From NCBI RefSeq assembly GCF_900110615.1, contig NZ_FOEI01000002.1, positions 527,859-591,858 of the forward strand: a stretch of 64,000 bases of DNA, given 5' to 3'. The position numbers and the translations under genes are program-made. Shown here one piece after another: positions 41,894-49,446 of the stretch. How positions within the stretch are numbered: position 1 is the stretch's first letter; each line of letters starts with the position of its first letter. The DNA is from Flavobacterium urocaniciphilum (GTDB taxonomy: Bacteria > Bacteroidota > Bacteroidia > Flavobacteriales > Flavobacteriaceae). Below the pieces are notes generated by a model. The model did not search any database. It was not told where the DNA came from and saw only the letters and a list, made by a program, of their open reading frames with translations.

Positions 41894-43552
41894 TTGAAAG
41901 CCAAATTATATCCTAAAATACAACTTGCACAAGCCGTTATAGAATTATTTTTACAAAAAGAAATTCAACATATTGTTATTTCTCCAGGTTCTAGAAATGC
42001 ACCTTTAACAATTGGATTTACAAATCATGAATTTTTTAAGTGTTATAGCATTGCAGATGAGCGTTGTGCGGCTTTTTTTGCCTTAGGATTGGCGCAACAA
42101 TTGCAAAAGCCTGTGGCAGTTGTATGTACTTCAGGTTCGGCTTTATTAAATTATTATCCAGCTGTTGCGGAAGCGTTTTACAGTCAGATTCCTTTATTAG
42201 TAGTTTCGGCAGATAGACCACAAAGCAAAATAGATATTGGCGACGGACAAACTATTCGTCAAGAAAATGTATATGCCAATCACATTGTTTTTTCTTCTAA
42301 TTTAACTGAAGAAGCTTCTAAAGAAAATGATAATTTAATTGTAAAAGCAATTGATTTAGCTATTTCTGAAAAAGGTCCAGCGCATATTAATGTGCCTTTT
42401 GAAGAGCCTTTGTATGAAACACTTTCAGAAGCTACATATTTTCCAGAGATATCAGTAAGAAATGCCAATAAACCTGATTTTAAATTGGATTCGAAATTCA
42501 TTTCAGAATGGAATGCTGCATCTAAAAAATTAGTATTAGTAGGGGAGTTGGCACCTAATTCAATAGAAGAACAATATATAGAATTATTAGCGAATAATGA
42601 TGCCGTTGTAGTTTTAACTGAGAAAACATCGAATTTACATCATTCCTCTTTTATTGATAGAATTGATACGTTGATTACTTCTTTTACAGAAGAAGATTTT
42701 AAAAATTTCCAACCTGACATTTTGCTAACTTTTGGTGGAATGGTGGTTTCCAAAAGAATAAAAGCATTTTTACGTAACTATAAGCCAAAACATCATTGGC
42801 ATGTTGATACACATAGAGCATATGATACGTATAATGCGTTAACACAGCATTTTCAAACAGATTGTAATGGTTTTTTTAGTCAATTACAAGTTGAAAATAA
42901 TGTTGTTTCTCAATATAAAAATTATATTACTTCCATTTGGGAAAATCGAAATGCAAAACATAACGAATATGTGACAAACATTCCGTTTTCTGATTTTAAA
43001 GTTTTTGATTTTTTAAGTCAGCATTTGCCTTCGAATGTACAGTTACAAGTGAGTAATAGTTCGCCAATTCGATACATACAATTAGTTGATATTGATGATT
43101 CTATAGAAGTTTTTTGTAATCGTGGAACAAGTGGCATTGATGGAAGTACTTCAACTGCGATAGGAGCTGCTTTGGTTAATAAAAAACCAACGATTTTAAT
43201 TACAGGCGACATTAGTTTTCTGTATGATAGTAATGCGTTGTGGAACAATTATATTCCTGCAACTTTCAAGATTATTTTGATTAATAATAATGGCGGTGGA
43301 ATTTTCAGAATTTTACCAGGTCATCAAGAAAACGAAACGTTTAATACTTTTTTCGAAACCTCACATCATTTAACGGCTGAACATTTGGCAAAAATGTATC
43401 AGATTGATTATCATACTGCAAAAGATGAAAAGGAATTGGAAAACGCTTGGAAATCATTTGTTTCAAATAATACTAAACCAGCAATTTTAGAAGTTTTTAC
43501 ACCAGAAAAATTGAACAATACTATTTTGTTGGATTATTTTAAGAATTTGTAA
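41894..43552 (+). CDS. menD: 2-succinyl-5-enolpyruvyl-6-hydroxy-3-cyclohexene-1-carboxylate synthase
   Basis: Thiamine-diphosphate enzyme committing isochorismate to menaquinone synthesis. The 552-residue protein has VISPGSRNAPLTIGF, SIADERCAAFFALGLAQ (the catalytic Glu region), VCTSGSALLNYYPAVAEA, NRGTSGIDGSTSTAIGAAL, the cofactor motif TGDISFLYDSNALWNN and NNNGGGIFRILPG. The start is a TTG: no in-frame ATG exists between the preceding stop codon (41867) and the conserved region. A -7 box TAAATTTG lies at 41847-41854. No other men genes are in this window. Confidence 0.96.
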   Translation: MKAKLYPKIQLAQAVIELFLQKEIQHIVISPGSRNAPLTIGFTNHEFFKCYSIADERCAAFFALGLAQQLQKPVAVVCTSGSALLNYYPAVAEAFYSQIPLLVVSADRPQSKIDIGDGQTIRQENVYANHIVFSSNLTEEASKENDNLIVKAIDLAISEKGPAHINVPFEEPLYETLSEATYFPEISVRNANKPDFKLDSKFISEWNAASKKLVLVGELAPNSIEEQYIELLANNDAVVVLTEKTSNLHHSSFIDRIDTLITSFTEEDFKNFQPDILLTFGGMVVSKRIKAFLRNYKPKHHWHVDTHRAYDTYNALTQHFQTDCNGFFSQLQVENNVVSQYKNYITSIWENRNAKHNEYVTNIPFSDFKVFDFLSQHLPSNVQLQVSNSSPIRYIQLVDIDDSIEVFCNRGTSGIDGSTSTAIGAALVNKKPTILITGDISFLYDSNALWNNYIPATFKIILINNNGGGIFRILPGHQENETFNTFFETSHHLTAEHLAKMYQIDYHTAKDEKELENAWKSFVSNNTKPAILEVFTPEKLNNTILLDYFKNL

Positions 43553-43603
43553 AACTTCAATATTCTAATCCCGAAATTAAGGAGATTATTCGTTGTTTTT
43601 TTT

Positions 43604-43674
43604 AAACATATAAGTCATATTAGTTTTTTCACTATATAGTTTATGACGCTTTGCTTGAAATAGTTCATATAAGT
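43604..43674. repeat. CATATAAGT direct repeat in the menD-VOC gap
   Basis: The 122-bp gap between the convergent menD and VOC genes contains CATATAAGT twice (starting near 43606 and 43663), each embedded in TTTAAAC-type flanks that resemble an inverted arrangement. No gene or clear terminator is visible here. Confidence 0.4.
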
Positions 43675-44058
43675 TTAAACTTCATACAACTCAATTGGTA
43701 ATTGATCGGGATCTTCAAAGAAAGTAAATCTTTTTTGAGTGAATTCGTCTATTCGAATGGGTTCTGTTGCAATGTTATGTTTCGATAAATTTTCAATCGC
43801 CAATTCAATATTGTCCACTTCAAAAGCCAAATGTCTTAATCCACGGGCTTCTGGTTGTGAAACTCGTTCTGGTGGATTCGGAAAAGAGAATAGTTCAATA
43901 CAATAATTACCATTCAACGCTAAATCTAGTTTGAAGGATTGTCTTTCTTCGCGATAGACTTCTTGCGTAATTTCGAACCCTAATATTTCGGTATAAAATT
44001 GTTTCGATTTTTCATAATCCGAACAGATAATAGCGATATGATGAATTTTTTTAAGCAT
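43675..44058 (-). CDS. VOC family glyoxalase-like protein (YaeR/SMU1112c type)
   Basis: A 127-residue protein from the ATG at 44058. Vicinal-oxygen-chelate fold with KKIHHIAIICSDYEKSKQFYTEILGF, GNYCIELFSFPNP, GLRHLAFEVDNI and ELYEV at the end. The metal ligands His, Glu, His, Glu are all in place, as in YaeR-type proteins. The reaction is unknown; glyoxalase I itself has extra regions. The start overlaps the end of the DinB gene by 8 bp, so the two are translated together. Confidence 0.85.
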   Translation of the reverse strand: MLKKIHHIAIICSDYEKSKQFYTEILGFEITQEVYREERQSFKLDLALNGNYCIELFSFPNPPERVSQPEARGLRHLAFEVDNIELAIENLSKHNIATEPIRIDEFTQKRFTFFEDPDQLPIELYEV

Positions 44059-44524
44059 TCTCAATAATTCCTTTTTTAATTAAAACGATTTGTCCTAAAT
44101 GGTAATAGGCGTGTTCAATCATTGCGTCAATGTTTCTTTGATAGGTTCCGTATTTCTCATCTACAAAAACGCTATATAATTTTTCTTCGGACATTTGTTC
44201 AACATAACGGGCAAACTTTTCAGAATCGTTCCAAAACTTGCTTAAGAATTTATCCCAATCTTGTTTTGATTTCATTTCCGGAAAATCGAAACTGAATTTA
44301 TCTTTAATATCAAGTGTTCCTCCTTCAAATACATTTAAAATCCCAGCAATATAATAGTGAATGTGTTGCGATAAAACGGCAATGGTATTAAAATTATGGA
44401 ATTGTTGTGTTGCAATTTCCCAATCTAAATTTTCCAATTGATCTTTATAATTCGTATTGGCTATCCACGTCCCGTTTAAAATAACTTCTCGAAAACGAGC
44501 TGCAATTTGTTGTGAGTTGTTCAT
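44051..44524 (-). CDS. DinB family protein
   Basis: A 157-residue four-helix DinB/YfiT-like protein: NTIAVLSQHIHYYIAGILNVFEGG, QDWDKFLSKFWNDSEKFARYVEQMSEEKLYSVFVDEKYGTYQRNIDAMIEHAYYHLGQIVLIKK. The histidines in HIHYYI and the HAYYHLGQ block form the usual metal triad. Family members bind metal and include thiol-dependent enzymes; the specific reaction is unknown. It is upstream of, and coupled to, the VOC gene by an 8-bp overlap. Confidence 0.85.
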   Translation of the reverse strand: MNNSQQIAARFREVILNGTWIANTNYKDQLENLDWEIATQQFHNFNTIAVLSQHIHYYIAGILNVFEGGTLDIKDKFSFDFPEMKSKQDWDKFLSKFWNDSEKFARYVEQMSEEKLYSVFVDEKYGTYQRNIDAMIEHAYYHLGQIVLIKKGIIENA

Positions 44525-44557
44525 TCTTGGTGCTTTTTAGATACTTGTAAATATAAA

Positions 44558-44583
44558 AAATCCCCAAATTAGATTGAGGATTT
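44558..44583 (-). terminator. Terminator after the DUF1456 gene
   Basis: On the minus strand AAATCCTCAA pairs with TTGGGGATTT with one wobble, followed by six Ts. It lies between the DUF1456 stop and the DinB start. Confidence 0.6.
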
Positions 44584-44588
44584 CTGTA

Positions 44589-45092
44589 TTATTTTTTAGG
44601 TTTACCTTGACTAAACTTAAACTTTTCAACCGGATTTTGTTTTGCAGGTTTTTTTTCTGAAAATTTCGGTTTTCCGGTATTTTTTTTATCGGTTGATGAA
44701 GATTCAGTTTTTGGTTTAAACGTTTTCTTGTCACCCGTTTTAGGTTTGAAAGCTGATTTATTTCCTGTTTTTGTGTAAGGTTTTTTCGGCTCGTAAATGT
44801 TTTTTTCTGAACGTTCTGTTTGTGGCTGGTTATCTTTATGTGATTTAATCACATCCATTGGATTTTTTGGATTTTCCTTTGTTCCACGTAAATGAATAAC
44901 CAATGCATTTAAGAAATTACGCAATACTTGATCGCCACAATCTACATATTTTGGATGGTCTTCGTTTCTGAAAAAATTACCAATTTCACCTTTTGAAATA
45001 CGAAAATCTACTAATTCGAAAATTTCAACAATTTGGTCGTCTCTTAATTGTAAGGCTACTCGTAACTTTTTGAATATATCGTTATTGTTCAT
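44589..45092 (-). CDS. DUF1456 family protein with basic C-terminal tail
   Basis: A 167-residue protein. Residues 1-75 match the DUF1456 (YehS) domain: NNNDIFKKLRVALQLRDDQIVEIFELVDF and KGEIGNFFRNEDHPKYVDCGDQVLRNFLNALV. This domain normally occurs twice; only one copy is present. The remaining 90 residues are low-complexity and very rich in Lys, Pro, Thr and Ser (KPKTGDKKTFKPKTESS), probably disordered and suited to nucleic-acid or ribosome binding. Function is unknown. No partner gene is close. Confidence 0.75.
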   Translation of the reverse strand: MNNNDIFKKLRVALQLRDDQIVEIFELVDFRISKGEIGNFFRNEDHPKYVDCGDQVLRNFLNALVIHLRGTKENPKNPMDVIKSHKDNQPQTERSEKNIYEPKKPYTKTGNKSAFKPKTGDKKTFKPKTESSSTDKKNTGKPKFSEKKPAKQNPVEKFKFSQGKPKK

Positions 45093-45150
45093 GATTTTAT
45101 TTATGGTTTGATGTTTTTAGTTTATGGTTCATTTTTCATAATTCGTTTTC

Positions 45151-45195
45151 ACTTTGAATCTCTGTAACTCTGTAACTTTGAAACTCTGTAACTTA
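45151..45195. repeat. CTCTGTAACT tandem repeat
   Basis: Words of the form CTCTGTAACT or CTTTGAA recur four to five times in 45 bp upstream of the DUF1456 gene. This 222-bp intergenic stretch holds no gene, promoter match of note or hairpin. Confidence 0.65.
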
Positions 45196-45314
45196 ATTTG
45201 AAAGCTCAAAGATACGCTTTTGTTGTGGTTAATAGTTAATAATTAATTTGTTCTTGAAAAAACGCAATTAAATACTTAATTTTTTATATTTGAAAAACTT
45301 TTATGAAAAATTAA

Positions 45315-45716
45315 ATGGATACTTATCAAGAAAGAATTAGTTTGTTGCAAGAAATGATTTCCTTTGCTTTAGTAGATGGAGAATTACATGATAGAGAGTA
45401 TGATTTTATTGAAATAGTAGCTCAAGAATTGGGAATTGCAAAAGAAGTTTTATTAGAATTATATGCTAATAAAGCAGAAATTAAAGTAATAAAAGACGAA
45501 TTTCATAGAATTTGCCAGTTTTATCGTTTGGCTTTATTAATGCAAAGCGATGGTATTTTACACGATAGAGAAAAGATCAAAATCAACGAAATAGGAATCA
45601 ATATGGGTTTAAATCCATACGCCATGAAACGTGTGTTAAAAGCGATGGAAGATTCGCCAAATAGTATGGTTGACGGGCAAAGTTTATTGGCAATGTTTAG
45701 CGAGCAGTTGAATTAA
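45315..45716 (+). CDS. TerB-like helical protein
   Basis: A 133-residue all-helical protein: ISLLQEMISFALVDGELHDREYDFIEIVAQELGI and a partly repeated second half, ALLMQSDGILHDREKIKINEIGINMGL. The paired DGELHDRE and DGILHDRE acid-rich motifs are typical of the TerB (tellurite resistance B)-like fold, where they bind Ca2+ or other metal. No tellurite-resistance neighbours are present, so resistance is not implied. Stand-alone TerB-like proteins are common in Bacteroidota with unknown role. The gene is flanked by unrelated genes. Confidence 0.75.
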   Translation: MDTYQERISLLQEMISFALVDGELHDREYDFIEIVAQELGIAKEVLLELYANKAEIKVIKDEFHRICQFYRLALLMQSDGILHDREKIKINEIGINMGLNPYAMKRVLKAMEDSPNSMVDGQSLLAMFSEQLN

Positions 45717-45757
45717 CAATTTTAAGAACCAAGTGAAAAGTTTTTTTTACTGAAAAC

Positions 45758-46234
45758 TTAAATAATCGGTACCCAAACTTCTTCTTCACTTTCTGGGTTG
45801 TCGTGACCTAAATAATTATCACCTAAAACTTCAAAATGAGGTCGAGCATCTAATTGATAACCAGAATTGGGTAACCATTCGCCATAAATGTATTGTGCGG
45901 TTTTTACAAACATTTCTGAATTACCTTTGTGTAAAAACACAGCATATTTCCCGCCAGTTAATTCTAGTTTTTCAAAACCATCTGGAATATTTTCATAGTC
46001 TTTTACTTCAACCGAAGCCCATTTTGTAAATTCTGAAAAAGGAGTGAAGTGAGTAAAATAATCTTCTGGATATTGTTGTAATGAAAATAAATCAGCACTT
46101 ACTGCATTGGTTATTTCTTTTAATCTTGGCATGAATTTTTTCCAAACTTCTTGGGTTTTATTATCTGCTAAAGACATTTTTATGGAATAACCGATAAGTT
46201 TTTTGGAAGGAATTGTTACTATTTTAGGCGTCAT
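45758..46234 (-). CDS. GyrI-like / AraC effector-binding domain protein
   Basis: A 158-residue protein with two GyrI-like half-repeats: VTIPSKKLIGYSIKMSLADNKTQEVWKKFMPRL and FEKLELTGGKYAVFLHKGNSEMFVKTAQYIYGEWLPNSGYQLDARPHFEVLG. This is a stand-alone small-molecule-binding domain related to the effector domain of Rob and BmrR, without DNA-binding part. Start taken at the ATG at 46234; a TTG two codons upstream gives a longer, less likely form. The gene is convergent with the TerB-like gene. Ligand unknown. Confidence 0.85.
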   Translation of the reverse strand: MTPKIVTIPSKKLIGYSIKMSLADNKTQEVWKKFMPRLKEITNAVSADLFSLQQYPEDYFTHFTPFSEFTKWASVEVKDYENIPDGFEKLELTGGKYAVFLHKGNSEMFVKTAQYIYGEWLPNSGYQLDARPHFEVLGDNYLGHDNPESEEEVWVPII

Positions 46235-46263
46235 ATTCAAATGTAAAATTCAAATATATAAAA

Positions 46264-46290
46264 AATCCCTACAAATGGTTTGCAGGGATT
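46264..46290 (-). terminator. Terminator after the DUF465 gene
   Basis: AATCCCTACAAA (46264-46275) pairs with TTTGCAGGGATT (46279-46290) with one wobble. On the minus strand a T-run follows. Confidence 0.8.
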
Positions 46291-46310
46291 CTATCAAAAA
46301 AAAAATTCTA

Positions 46311-46547
46311 TTAATTATTCATTAAAAACTGATAGATTTCATCTTTTAAATGAACTCTTTTAATTCTTAAATCGTTTAAAGTTTCGTCGGTAGCCGGTTC
46401 GGCATCACATTCAATTCTGTAAATTTCATGATCTAAAGTGTCAAATTCATGAAACAGTTTTTTAAAATGTGAATTTTCGATTTTTAAATTATTAACTTTT
46501 TCTTCGAATTCTGGAAACTCAAGGGTTAAATTGTGTCTTGTTATCAT
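46311..46547 (-). CDS. DUF465/YdcH-like small helical protein
   Basis: A 78-residue alpha-helical hairpin: FPEFEEKVNNLKIENSHFKKLFHEFDTLDHEIYRIEC and TLNDLRIKRVHLKDEIYQFLMNN. This matches DUF465 (YdcH), a short coiled-coil family of unknown function. Charged and cytoplasmic. It stands alone with its own terminator; the upstream gap is short and carries no clear promoter. Confidence 0.85.
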   Translation of the reverse strand: MITRHNLTLEFPEFEEKVNNLKIENSHFKKLFHEFDTLDHEIYRIECDAEPATDETLNDLRIKRVHLKDEIYQFLMNN

Positions 46548-46620
46548 ACTAGTTGTTTTTAATTTCTATATCAAATTTCAGATATTTAAAACAAAATAAA
46601 TATGATAAATGTCAGTTACT

Positions 46621-47610
46621 TTAAATTCCTTTGATTCTTTTCCATAATTTAGAAAAGATTTCACCATAATTGGTTATTTCTTTATTTTCGGTATAATACG
46701 TACCATCTTCTTTGAAGACTAATGGAAAGAAAAATTCTGCTTTATTGTTTTCTAAGCTAATTGGCCCGAATTTTGTACCATAGATACACATTCTTCCGTT
46801 TTCCTTACGTGCTAATTCGTATCCTTGTGTAAAATTGAAAAAGGGTTGTAATGCTTCAATTTTTTTCTTTTCTTCAATGAAAGCGATATCATTTTTTTCA
46901 AAGTGAAAATGAGTTGGGTAATTTTTATCTAATAAACTGTATTCGCTATAATATAATCCCTCTTTGGTTTTTATAATTGCTTCCCAAAGTATTGTATTAA
47001 ATGGAGTAGGTACGATTTTTATCTTTTCGTAGGAAATGTTTTTTTCTTCTAATTGCTTAATGAAAATATTCTTCACGTATAAATTTACAGCTAATCCATA
47101 CAGTAAATAACCCGTTGAAAGGAGTAAAGATATTTTAATTACTTTTTGTCTATTTGGATTCGATTTTTTCATGATCCAAAGCATGATGCATGCAATTAAT
47201 AACCAAATGGTATATAGAGGGTCAATAACAAACACGTTATCTAACGAGTAAAAATCTTTAGTTAATGGATAAAGAATTCTTGTTCCGTAAGTGGTACAAA
47301 TATCTAATAAAGGATGCGTGAATAAGGATAAAAAACATGCCCAAACCCAAGAAATGTAACTCGATTTATACTTGTTGGAAAGTATTTTTCCGAAAAGTAA
47401 ACTCAATATAATGGAGAAAAATATGGAATGGGAAAAAGCTCTATGTATGGATAATTGTTGTATGCTGTCAAAAAACGGATTCAATAGAACGTCTAAATCG
47501 GGTATGGTTCCTAAAACAGCACCAAAAACTAATGATTTTTTGCCTATTTCTTTGTCTTTAATGACAGCAAAAGTAATTGCGCCTAATACAACTTGAGATA
47601 ATGAATCCAT
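46621..47610 (-). CDS. DUF457 membrane-bound metal-dependent hydrolase (YdjM-like)
   Basis: A 329-residue protein. The first 185 residues contain four or five membrane segments and the conserved DUF457 pattern: SLSQVVLGAI start, GTIPDLDVLLNPF, QLSIHRAFSHSIFFS and FTHPLLDICTTYGTRILYP, with the invariant His and Asp residues. The C-terminal 140 residues are a soluble domain with several aromatic strands. The family is also called LexA-binding inner-membrane hydrolase YdjM. Function of the family is not established. A gene for a small exported protein lies 10 bp upstream on the same strand. Confidence 0.85.
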   Translation of the reverse strand: MDSLSQVVLGAITFAVIKDKEIGKKSLVFGAVLGTIPDLDVLLNPFFDSIQQLSIHRAFSHSIFFSIILSLLFGKILSNKYKSSYISWVWACFLSLFTHPLLDICTTYGTRILYPLTKDFYSLDNVFVIDPLYTIWLLIACIMLWIMKKSNPNRQKVIKISLLLSTGYLLYGLAVNLYVKNIFIKQLEEKNISYEKIKIVPTPFNTILWEAIIKTKEGLYYSEYSLLDKNYPTHFHFEKNDIAFIEEKKKIEALQPFFNFTQGYELARKENGRMCIYGTKFGPISLENNKAEFFFPLVFKEDGTYYTENKEITNYGEIFSKLWKRIKGI

Positions 47611-47619
47611 ACTAAAAGT

Positions 47620-47979
47620 TTATTTTACTTCAATTAAAAATTCATGTTTGTATAATTTACCTTTTTTGCCTCTAAATGCAATTGAAAGTAAATATTTACC
47701 ATTATTAAGTTTTTCACTAATAGGATTTACTGTCCAAATGGAACTATTTTTTTCAGCTCCTTTTTTAATTCTTAAATTATGACCAGCAGCACTTAAATTA
47801 ACTTGTTCAATGTTTTTAGTGATGATTTTAAATTGATTTTCTTTACCAAGTTCTAAATAATCTTTTTCTAATTTAACTTCAATAGAATATATTCCTTCTT
47901 TATAAATTAAATTACTTTTCTCTTGTGCTAATATTACATTTGAAAACAAGAATACTAAAGCAAAAATTAAGTTTTTCAT
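47620..47979 (-). CDS. Small secreted protein with Ig-like domain, unknown function
   Basis: A 119-residue protein: signal peptide KNLIFALVFLFSNVILAQ, then about 100 residues of beta-sandwich character (YSIEVKLEKDYLELGKENQFKII, GKYLLSIAFRGKKGKLYKHEFLIEVK). No cysteine or enzyme motif. The domain size and strand pattern resemble small periplasmic copper-chaperone/FixH-like sandwiches, but no metal motif is visible. It ends 10 bp before the DUF457 gene, so both are probably cotranscribed and may act together in the envelope. Confidence 0.65.
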   Translation of the reverse strand: MKNLIFALVFLFSNVILAQEKSNLIYKEGIYSIEVKLEKDYLELGKENQFKIITKNIEQVNLSAAGHNLRIKKGAEKNSSIWTVNPISEKLNNGKYLLSIAFRGKKGKLYKHEFLIEVK

Positions 47980-48038
47980 GGTCAGAATGGTTTTAAATAT
48001 TTAAATCGGTACGTAAATCCAAAATCTCAATTCGAAAA

Positions 48039-49352
48039 TTAAGCAATTGGTTCAGCGTACAAGTCGAATTCTGTAGCGTCAATGATTTTTAAATCAACAA
48101 AATCACCTGTTTTTAAATAGAATTTTGTAGCGTCAATTAATACTTCATTATCTACGTCTGGACTATCAAATTCTGTTCTTCCAATAAAGTGTTGTCCTTC
48201 TTTTCTGTCGATCACACATTTAAAAGTTTGTCCGATTTTTTCTTGATTCAATTCCCAAGATATTTGAGCTTGAATGTCCATAATTTGAGCGGCACGATCT
48301 TGTTTTACTTCTTCAGGTACATCATCCACTAAATTGAAAGCATGTGTGTTTTCTTCGTGAGAATAAGTGAAACATCCTAAGCGCTCGAAACGCATTTCTT
48401 CCACCCAGTTTTTCAAGATTTGGAAATCTTCTTCTGTTTCACCTGGATAACCCACGATTAAAGAAGTTCTGATGTTCATTTCAGGAACTATTGCTCTAAA
48501 TTCGTTGATTAATTTAGTTGTTTTTTCTTGAGTAGTTCCACGACGCATCGATTTTAAAATGCTGTCAGAAATATGTTGTAAGGGAATATCTAAATAATTA
48601 CAAATTTTTGGTTCGCGTTTCATTAATTCTAAAACGTCCATAGGGAAACCAGTAGGGAAGGCGTAGTGTAAACGAATCCATTCAATACCTTCAACTTTTA
48701 CTAAGTTTTCTAAAAGCTCTGCTAAGTTTCTCTTTTTGTATAAATCTAATCCGTAATACGTTAAATCTTGCGCGATTAAGATTAACTCTTTTACGCCGTT
48801 TTTAGCCAATTTTTCAGCTTCAATTACTAAATGCTCAATTGGAGTCGATTTGTGTCCACCTCGCATTAAAGGAATGGCGCAAAAACTACAAGGTCTGTCG
48901 CAACCTTCAGCAATTTTTAAATAGGCATAGTTTTTTGGAGTAGTTGTTAAACGTTCTCCAATTAATTCGTGTTTGTAATCGGCACCTAATGCTTTTAATA
49001 ATAAAGGTAATTCAGTTGTTCCGAAAAACTGATCGATATTCGGGATTTCTTTTTCTAAATCAGGTCTGTAACGTTCCGATAAACATCCTGTTACGAATAC
49101 TTTGTCTACTAAACCTTGTTCTTTTTTATCGGCATATTCTAAAATCGTATTTACCGATTCTTCTTTCGCATTATCAATAAAACCACATGTGTTAATTACG
49201 ATGATATTACCTTCGTCTTTAACTGCTTCGTGTGTAACTTCTTTTCCGTTGGCACGAAGTTGTCCCATTAAAACTTCACTATCATATACGTTTTTAGAAC
49301 AACCTAAAGTAATGACGTTTATTTTATTTTTCTTTAAAGACTTGGTTCTCAT
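48039..49352 (-). CDS. rimO: Ribosomal protein uS12 methylthiotransferase RimO
   Basis: Adds a methylthio group to Asp of ribosomal protein uS12. The 437-residue protein has an N-terminal MTTase domain with cysteines in LGCSKNVYDS, VINTCGFID and VTGCLSERY for one iron-sulfur cluster. The radical-SAM core has CDRPCSFCAIP (CxxxCxxC), and a C-terminal TRAM domain (about 370-437) ends EFDLYAEPIA. These features separate RimO from MiaB. It is isolated from neighbours: 60 bp follow to the secreted-protein gene, and a terminator of the OmpP1 gene lies just upstream. Confidence 0.96.
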   Translation of the reverse strand: MRTKSLKKNKINVITLGCSKNVYDSEVLMGQLRANGKEVTHEAVKDEGNIIVINTCGFIDNAKEESVNTILEYADKKEQGLVDKVFVTGCLSERYRPDLEKEIPNIDQFFGTTELPLLLKALGADYKHELIGERLTTTPKNYAYLKIAEGCDRPCSFCAIPLMRGGHKSTPIEHLVIEAEKLAKNGVKELILIAQDLTYYGLDLYKKRNLAELLENLVKVEGIEWIRLHYAFPTGFPMDVLELMKREPKICNYLDIPLQHISDSILKSMRRGTTQEKTTKLINEFRAIVPEMNIRTSLIVGYPGETEEDFQILKNWVEEMRFERLGCFTYSHEENTHAFNLVDDVPEEVKQDRAAQIMDIQAQISWELNQEKIGQTFKCVIDRKEGQHFIGRTEFDSPDVDNEVLIDATKFYLKTGDFVDLKIIDATEFDLYAEPIA

Positions 49353-49394
49353 GATTTTGAGGTTTAATTTAAAATGAGTGCAAAATTAATAAAA

Positions 49395-49427
49395 AAATGT
49401 CGCTTAACTAGAAGTAAAGCGACATTT
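49395..49427 (-). terminator. Terminator of the OmpP1/FadL gene
   Basis: AAATGTCGCTT (49395-49405) pairs with AAGCGACATTT (49417-49427). On the minus strand a run of Ts follows, 20 bp after the stop codon. Confidence 0.85.
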
Positions 49428-49446
49428 ATGAAATATTTATGTTTAA

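Noticed and set aside
45315..45716. TerB-like gene as evidence of a tellurite-resistance cluster
   Set aside because: No other ter gene is present; the domain alone is widespread.
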